Shown in pieces: positions 46,484-64,000 of a stretch of DNA of 64,000 nucleotides. The notes under the pieces were generated by a model. The model had not been told where the DNA came from. It made no database searches and worked only from the letters and a program-made list of their open reading frames with translations. Source of the stretch: Enoplosus armatus. Taxonomy: Eukaryota; Chordata; Actinopteri; Centrarchiformes; Enoplosidae. Location of the stretch: assembly GCF_043641665.1 (NCBI RefSeq), contig NC_092194.1, positions 744,001-808,000 of the forward strand, given 5' to 3'. Position numbers and translations under genes: made by a program. Position 1 is the stretch's first letter. Each line of letters opens with the position of its first letter.

Positions 46484-47737
46484 GTAAGGCTATGTATCGA
46501 CTTACAGAATTTGTCTTTCTGGAATAACGTTACTCTTTTGCATGTGTTGGCCTTGCTAGCTGTTAGCTAGCTAGCAAGCTAGGTGGCTGGCTGACATGGT
46601 AAAGGTGCATGGTGGCTGCAGATACTGTCCAGACGTTGTGTTGCATTAGAAGCTGTAAATTTTTGGGGGGTGAAGCCATGTTTCAGTTTAGCTCCATAAA
46701 TCACACGGTCGGGGCCCGGCAAGCACCCTCAGATATAGGCTATAGGCATGCCTTTGACCGTTAAAATAACCAGGTCAATAACCGGTTCCAGACAGGCGCG
46801 ATCCGTTTGATTTGACGTTCGCTAGCCATGCTAGGTTAAGTTACCCTGTTGAACGCTGCAAGAGGGTTTCCATTGCAGTTTTGCGAGTCTTTGCCCAGTC
46901 GGTAACGCTATGTAAGCGGATAATAGGCTGTCTGGACATTGTTTGCGTATTTCAATAGTAGTAGTCTTCCTTTACAACACAGTATCAGCTGAACTAATGC
47001 AACGTAAATACGCTAATTTATCATATGGCAACGTTAGCACCCAGCAGTTTGTCACTGTAGTTAAGCTAACGTCACGGTTCATACTTTGCCACCAATAATG
47101 AGGCCAGGGACCTGGGGGGGGGGGGGCTTTGTCGCTCTTTAGCGTGCAGATAATTTCAAGCAGGCATCTCCAAATATTGAACCAACTTGCTCGCATGTTA
47201 TGTCCGTGTGCATTAACCCGGCCAGTTTTCTTCAAATGCTTGGCAGAGAATAGAGCTGCTTAGTTGCTAGCTAGCTAAGTTAGCTAATGTTGCTGAGCGT
47301 GGTCTCCGTCAGTAGCTTGAACGCGATGGTCAAGTGTCCAGCTAATGGCGTACGAGTTCCTGCTTGCATTTTGACAGAGGGGGCTAATACGGTGTACAAA
47401 TAACAGTGGTCAGTAACTGGTTTAACGCGGCGTTCGGCGGACAGTCACAGAAATCAATGTCACGCTGGCCCGAGGTCAGAGAGTTAATGACAACTGCTGG
47501 ATGTGATTGTAGTGAAAATGAATTGTTCTGCCTGATGAGCTGGACATTGTGTTCGGCGTGCGTGTCTTGCTTCACATAGCTGCCAGAGACGCAGCCAGCA
47601 GCCCCCTGTGCAAAAACAGCGGGACCCGGGCATGTCCATATGGGAATCAGTCATTTTAAAGATGACATTGGGATTAAGGCAATTTAAGCCCCTTTCAGAC
47701 CAACACTTCTATTATTCTCTGGAAATGAATAATAATA

Positions 47738-47738
47738 A

Positions 47739-47778
<40 letters not shown>

Positions 47779-47779
47779 T
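47738..47779. repeat. (TA)n followed by poly-T
   Basis: AAT units run into about ten TA units and then 19-20 T. Simple-sequence DNA. Confidence 0.85.
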
Positions 47780-48860
47780 ACCATTTCGTTGACCTAACAT
47801 TTCTGTAACTCTTAAGACTGTATCCAGCACAGTGTGCAAACATCTGAACACACAAACTAGTTTTGTTGTGTGAATTCTTATGCAAGTCAGGTTATGAATG
47901 TTGATTCTTGTCATGCTTCTGCTTCTGCTTCTGCCCTTCTGTCCTGTGTCACTCATTTTAAATTGACATCACGATAAGACTCACAGTTTCACCTTGATGA
48001 GGCCTGTTGGGCCCCGGCACTCATTACTTCTGCACTACACTATGCAGAACGATTTGCACCACGCAAAAGTCATTGTGCACAAATCATGCATGTGGCCAAA
48101 GTATTGTAATGCACTACAATGTGCATATTGTATGTGTATAGCCTTTGGCTTGTCATATGCTTTGTTTTTCACCTTTTTAAATAGTCATCTATGTGTTCCC
48201 TAACCAGGGTTTCCCCCAGAAAAGTTGTTAGGACTGGTGGTGAGTATCTGCTGATGGGAGTCTGGTTTATTCAACACACATTTTAAAAAAAAAAAGAAGA
48301 AGAAAAAAAAAAAGAAAGTCAACAACTATAGCAGGGTCCGTCAAAGAATCTGACGATGTACAGTCTTGGAATGCTGCGTTTTCAACAACAACAACAACAG
48401 AAATTCAAATAAATAATATCTTAAGTTTTTGCACTCAAAATGTATTCAAGTCCTGATTGGCTACTGTGCTAGATCAACCAAGAGATCCAAATTGATCACT
48501 TTGAGGCCCTTGATGCGTTCCGATTGCTTTTAATTGTGTCCTCTCCTTCGTGAGGACTCGAGTCAAAAAAAATAAATAAAAATGACGGGGCCAAAGTGAA
48601 AGCAAGCAAAGTCGTATTGCTAACGCGTTGCATTAAACTATGCAGTCTCCGGCTAACGCTGTTGACTCGGTGGAGCTTTTTAAACACTGGAGGTGATGGC
48701 AATGAGGAAAAGACTGCTGAGGGTTTTTTGGCTTTTACCTTTCCTCCTTGACATCATCCCTAAATGTCTCAAAGGAAGTGTCTGTGTTACTGACTGTTTG
48801 GCTTGCAAGCTAAGGTTGCTAGGTAACGTTAGCTTGTGTTGAGTGTCACTCTACGTACTG

Positions 48861-48886
48861 AAGAAGAAGAAGAAGAAGAAGAAGAA
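48861..48886. repeat. (GAA)n microsatellite
   Basis: Eight AAG units in the dicer1 leader intron. Confidence 0.95.
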
Positions 48887-49560
48887 TGAATCAAAGCACA
48901 GTACTCAGGGAAGTGGCTATCTGGCTATATGCTGATGCTGGTATATTTTCAAATGGCAGTAATAGTACAGGAAAAGGTGTTCTTTGCTGTGATGATCTGC
49001 TAGTAATAGTGTAGAAAATGCAGCTCAAAAGAGGCAGGTAGTCTTGGTCCCGGCGGTGGTCCACAATTATCTTAAGCCACACTGAGCTTGAACCTCTCTC
49101 CTTGAATGCCTTACGCGAGTGTTGACAACTTGCCAGTATTTGAATCCCTCGTGTCCGTTCTGTTCTGGTTTGAAACCTCTTTCTTGGCACAGACCAACAT
49201 ATCGTCACGTTCGATTTGATCCACTTCTTTGACGCTGCTCCATAGATGAGCGTTAAGTTAAGGGTTATGTTTTTAATCAACGGCAAATGTGAGCAGCCTC
49301 CATTAATATAAAGGCTTGTGTTGCTGACTGCTGGGATTGGTTACAGCTGTGTGGGAGCTTAGCGGTCTTCACAGTATGGCCACATGTGGTCTGGTGGTGA
49401 TTTTAGGCTGTGTCAAAAAAAAAGGAAAAAAATGTGTTGAAAAGCTTGTCTTACTCTCGTGATGGATCCTTCTTCCCTCTGCACAATGTACCTCCGTCAG
49501 CACCTGGCACCTAGCAGCACCTTACCATTCTCATTTTGCTCTCTGCTTTTGTTTTTGCAG

Positions 49561-49608
49561 AGCTGAAGGACCCAGTCACATCCCCTGTCACTTTCCATTT
49601 GTGTAGAG
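49561..49608 (+). other. possible small dicer1 leader exon
   Basis: A strong pyrimidine tract ending TTTTTGCAG precedes it and a GTGAGA donor follows it. The 48 bases could be a non-coding 5' UTR exon. The splice signals are the only support. Confidence 0.3.
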
Positions 49609-49879
49609 GTGAGAGGTTTTACTTTTGAGTGTAACAGTACATCATATAGGCTTCTACGTCTGAAATGCATTAGTATAACAATGCCCTCTGTTTCTCTGGT
49701 TTCTCTCAGGTCTATTTCCACCTAAATGTGGGGGAACATCAGCAGTTGATTAAGAGATATTTTATCATGAAGCCCAGATTAAGTGTTGTCTGCTTATCCA
49801 GAAAGTTTCAGTTGTTACCTGTAAGTATGTTTCCTAAGACATTCATTCTGTTTTGCGTTATTCCAGCCTATTCAGCTTC

Positions 49880-49975
49880 TCTTTTAGCACAAGCTGCTCT
49901 CAAGCTCCAAACAAGCTATTTTCGATCTCCAAACGAGATGTTCTCACATTCTAAGAAAGCTTATTAAGCTCTTAT
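49880..49975 (+). repeat. left remnant of minisatellite
   Basis: AAGCTCCAAACAAGCTATTT and GAGATGTTCTCACATTCTAA are units of the same repeat that resumes at about 51008. It is separated from the main array by inserted elements. Confidence 0.75.
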
Positions 49976-51000
49976 AATAATGATAATAATAATAAACTTA
50001 ATTTATGTGGCATTTGTTTAGCAAGATTACAGTGCTTTACAGGAAAAAAAAAATAAAGATAAAAAAAGATAAAGACAAAAACAAATCAAAACAACACTGG
50101 GGATAACAAAGTTAAAAAGCAATGTGGCAAGAGTGGGATGATAAACCCAACAACATATTAAATATTCAGAAACCCTCTCCTATAAAAGAAAGTTTTAAGA
50201 AGTGATTTAAAAGACGCCAATGATGTAGCCTGTCTGATCTCAATAGGCAGAGCGTTCCACAGTCTGAGGGCTCGAACAGACCTTTCGTAAATCAGTAGGA
50301 GACATGACGGACCTGATTGTGAGATTTGCTGGAGCTGAAAGAAGAATGACTGGACAACATTCTTCACTTGAACCTCTAAACCGAGATCTGTATCACAAAT
50401 TACTCCCAAGATTTCTTGCAGCTTGCCTTTATATGTTTAGTCAGGGAATCAAACAGTGGTGGGAGACGCTGAATTATCTGGCTGGGAGGAAGCATGTATA
50501 TTGAAAACAACAGTGGGCCAAGAATGGACCCTTGACTAATACCACAATTAAATTGAGCAACAGAGGAACAGACTTTTGCTTTAAAAACAGAGAAGGTTCT
50601 ATTGGAGAGGTATGAACATAAATGGTAACTGATCTCTCTTATATAGTGCTTTACAGCTAAGTCTCATTCACATACTGATGGCGACCGAGCTGCCATGAAA
50701 GGTGCAACTTAGGGTTCAGTGTTCAGGATAGAACCCCCAACCCGCTCTACCCTGCTCTACCTCCCGTACCACAGTGCTAACCACTGCGCCACTGGTCTGT
50801 AATTACTGAGTAATAGGGGATCCAGATTATGTTTTTTCAGTAATGGTCGAATAATTGCATGTTTGAAACCATTAGGAAAATTGACAGGAGTCAGAACAGT
50901 TAATCAATAGGATAAAATGACCAACAGTGGGGAATACATCTTTTAAAAAACATAGTTGGAATAATGTCTAAAACACAGATAGAGGATTCAATTTGAGAAA
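49976..51000 (-). mobile_element. LINE-related interspersed element inserted in minisatellite
   Basis: On the minus strand, 50158-50270 encodes RALRLWNALPIEIRQATSLA and onward, a typical C-terminal piece of a non-LTR reverse transcriptase. The sequences at 50520-50640 and 50800-50990 read as one element interrupted by the SINE at 50640-50795. Class is not certain. Confidence 0.6.
50640..50795 (-). mobile_element. tRNA-derived SINE, reversed, nested
   Basis: The minus strand reads GTGGCGCAGTGGTTAGCACT from about 50794, the same A-box start as the SINE at 20581. GGCGACCGAGCTGCCATGAA is the reversed 3' half. Confidence 0.75.
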
Positions 51001-51760
51001 TGAATAAGCAAGCTCCAAAGAAGCTGTTCTCACATTCTAAAAAAGCTGTTCTCACAATCTAAATGAGCTCTAAACAAGCTGTTCTCATAATCTAAACAAG
51101 CTGTTCTCACATTCTAAGCAAGGTCTAAACAAGCTCTAAACGACGTGTTCTCACATTCTAAACAAGCTGTTCTCACATTCTAAGCAAGCTCTAAACAAGC
51201 TGTTCTCACTTTGTAAACAAGCTGTTCTCACATTCTAAACAAGCTGTTCTTAAACTCTAAACAAGCTGTTCCCACATTCCAAAGTTCTAAACAAGCTGTT
51301 CTCACATTCTAAACAAGCTGTTCTCACATTCTAAACGAGCTCTAAACAAGCTGTTCTCACATTCCAATGTTCTAAACAAGCTGTTCTCACCTTCTAAACA
51401 AGCTGTTCTCACATTCTAAACGAGCTCTAAATAAGCTGTTCTCCCATTCCAAACAAGCTGTTCTCACATTCTAAACAAGCTCTAAACAAGCTGTTTTCAC
51501 ATTCTAAACAAGCTCTAAACAAGCTGTTCTCACATTCTAAACAAGCTCTAAATAAGCTGTTCTCCCATTCCAAACAAGCTGTTCTCACATTCTAAACAAG
51601 CTCTAAACAAGCAGTTTTCACGTTCTAAATAAGCTCTAAACCAGCTGTCCTCACATTCTAAACAAGTTCCAAATAAGCTGTTCTCAGTCTCTATCTAAAG
51701 AGGCTCAAAACAAGCCGTTGTCATGGTCTAAACAAGCTGCTCTCACATTCTAAGCCAGCT
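51001..51760 (+). repeat. minisatellite, 22-bp unit with 11-bp half units
   Basis: Roughly two dozen copies of AACAAGCTGTTCTCACATTC plus TA, mixed with the shorter AACAAGCTCTA. Divergence between units is modest in the middle (51290-51620) and greater at the edges. It lies about 410 bases before the dicer1 start codon. Confidence 0.92.
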
Positions 51761-52167
51761 GTTTTCGACTTCTGTTTTTGAGCTCTGTACATTCTCTGGT
51801 CATTTTCAACATCAATCAACAGATGTCTTCTGGTCAAAGAACATAGCTCTTAAACCGGTTAAAACAACTGCGTTCCTAGCCATCACTGGTTCAACAACAT
51901 TGTTCCAGGTATCTGTGCCAGAAGCTCTCAACGGTAGATGTGCTGCTGGCTGCCGTGTGTGTGCCTGAGGTGTCCCTTCTCACCCCTGGCTTTGTTGATG
52001 TGGTTTTACAGCTTTCTGAATGTCACCTGTCGTATCTGCCGTTTACAGCACATTCCTAAAGTATGCTCATCTCCCCCGCCAGTGAACCTCTGAAAAGACG
52101 AGGATGATGAAATGAGATAAAGTGGACGACTGGAGGAGCCCAGCCCCCTCACCTCCACCTCTTTTGA

Positions 52168-63710
<11,543 letters not shown>

Positions 63711-64000
63711 GTCAGTGCTCTGTTACTTTACACTGCGCTGCTTTGTACACTCTGTGCACCTGCAGCGTGAGGACATTTTTCTTAGCTCTAACTTCTTCAG
63801 AGTGCTGGATTTAGGGTTGGGGATTTAACTAAGAATTAGCAGTAGGCATCTGGAAAGGTTAGACATAGGATTGATAAGGCCTAGGCCATTCATCCATTCA
63901 TTTCTGTCATAGATGTTGTCAGTGTTATGATGTTGTCAGGCCACTAGAGGGCAGACTTTCACCTTGTATGGCAACATGTTTGTTTTTTGGTATTAAGTCC

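Larger units (their letters stand above)
46484..52082 (+). other. dicer1 leader intron(s)
   Basis: About 5.6 kb without coding sequence. It includes TA/T-rich tract 47738-47779, a (GAA)n run at 48861-48886, a possible small leader exon at 49561-49608, and the nested minisatellite region at 49880-51760. The last acceptor before the ATG may be at 52048 (TTTACAG) or 52082 (CGCCAG). Confidence 0.6.

Noticed and set aside
51001..51760. CRISPR-like array
   Set aside because: There are no unique spacers of constant length; units are simply tandem, and the sequence is a vertebrate chromosome.

Overview
The window is vertebrate nuclear DNA and looks like a teleost fish. Genes are split into short exons with GT-AG introns. 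CA/GT microsatellites and long poly-C runs are frequent, tRNA-type SINEs and decayed LINE reverse transcriptases are present, and several short dispersed sequences occur twice. Two conserved genes can be read exon by exon, both on the + strand: calmin (clmn, about 502-39758) and dicer1 (coding from 52171, running off the right edge). The same gene pair, transcribed in the same direction with CLMN upstream of DICER1, is found in human, so this is conserved vertebrate synteny.

Layout. Positions 1-501 are the GC-rich, dinucleotide-repeat-rich 5' side of clmn. Exon 1 (502-586) is followed by a 23.5 kb first intron with no other gene I can support; it holds microsatellites, a MITE-like element, SINE pieces and two LINE fragments (11081-12060 minus, 17225-17930 plus). 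Exons 2-8 (24087-32066) encode two calponin-homology (CH) domains. Exon 9 (32177-34471) is a 2.3 kb exon for an acidic, low-complexity tail. Exons 10-13 (36028-39758) finish the tail and end in a leucine-rich C-terminal membrane anchor. By my exon tally the protein is 1231 residues. A probable long 3' UTR, with a good polyadenylation signal at 44029-44034, fills part of the intergenic space.

The dicer1 5' end probably lies near 46200-46483 (CpG-richer sequence ending in a strong splice donor). About 5.7 kb of non-coding leader intron follows. It contains a minisatellite (49880-51760) that was split by a retroelement which itself carries a SINE. Coding exons 1-21 (52171-63710; 1386 residues by my tally) cover the helicase, DUF283, platform/PAZ, the divergent linker and the start of RNase IIIa. 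The rest of RNase IIIa, RNase IIIb and the dsRNA-binding domain lie beyond the window.

The two genes are neighbours, not a pathway: calmin is a tail-anchored actin-binding-type protein, and Dicer cuts pre-miRNA and dsRNA in the cytoplasm. The most notable observations are a DECH-to-DDCH change in the Dicer helicase Walker B box, a GC-AG intron in dicer1 required by the reading frame, the three-layer nested repeat in front of the dicer1 start codon, and an ambiguous splice junction plus a possible alternative last exon at the 3' end of clmn. No wholly new gene system is evident.
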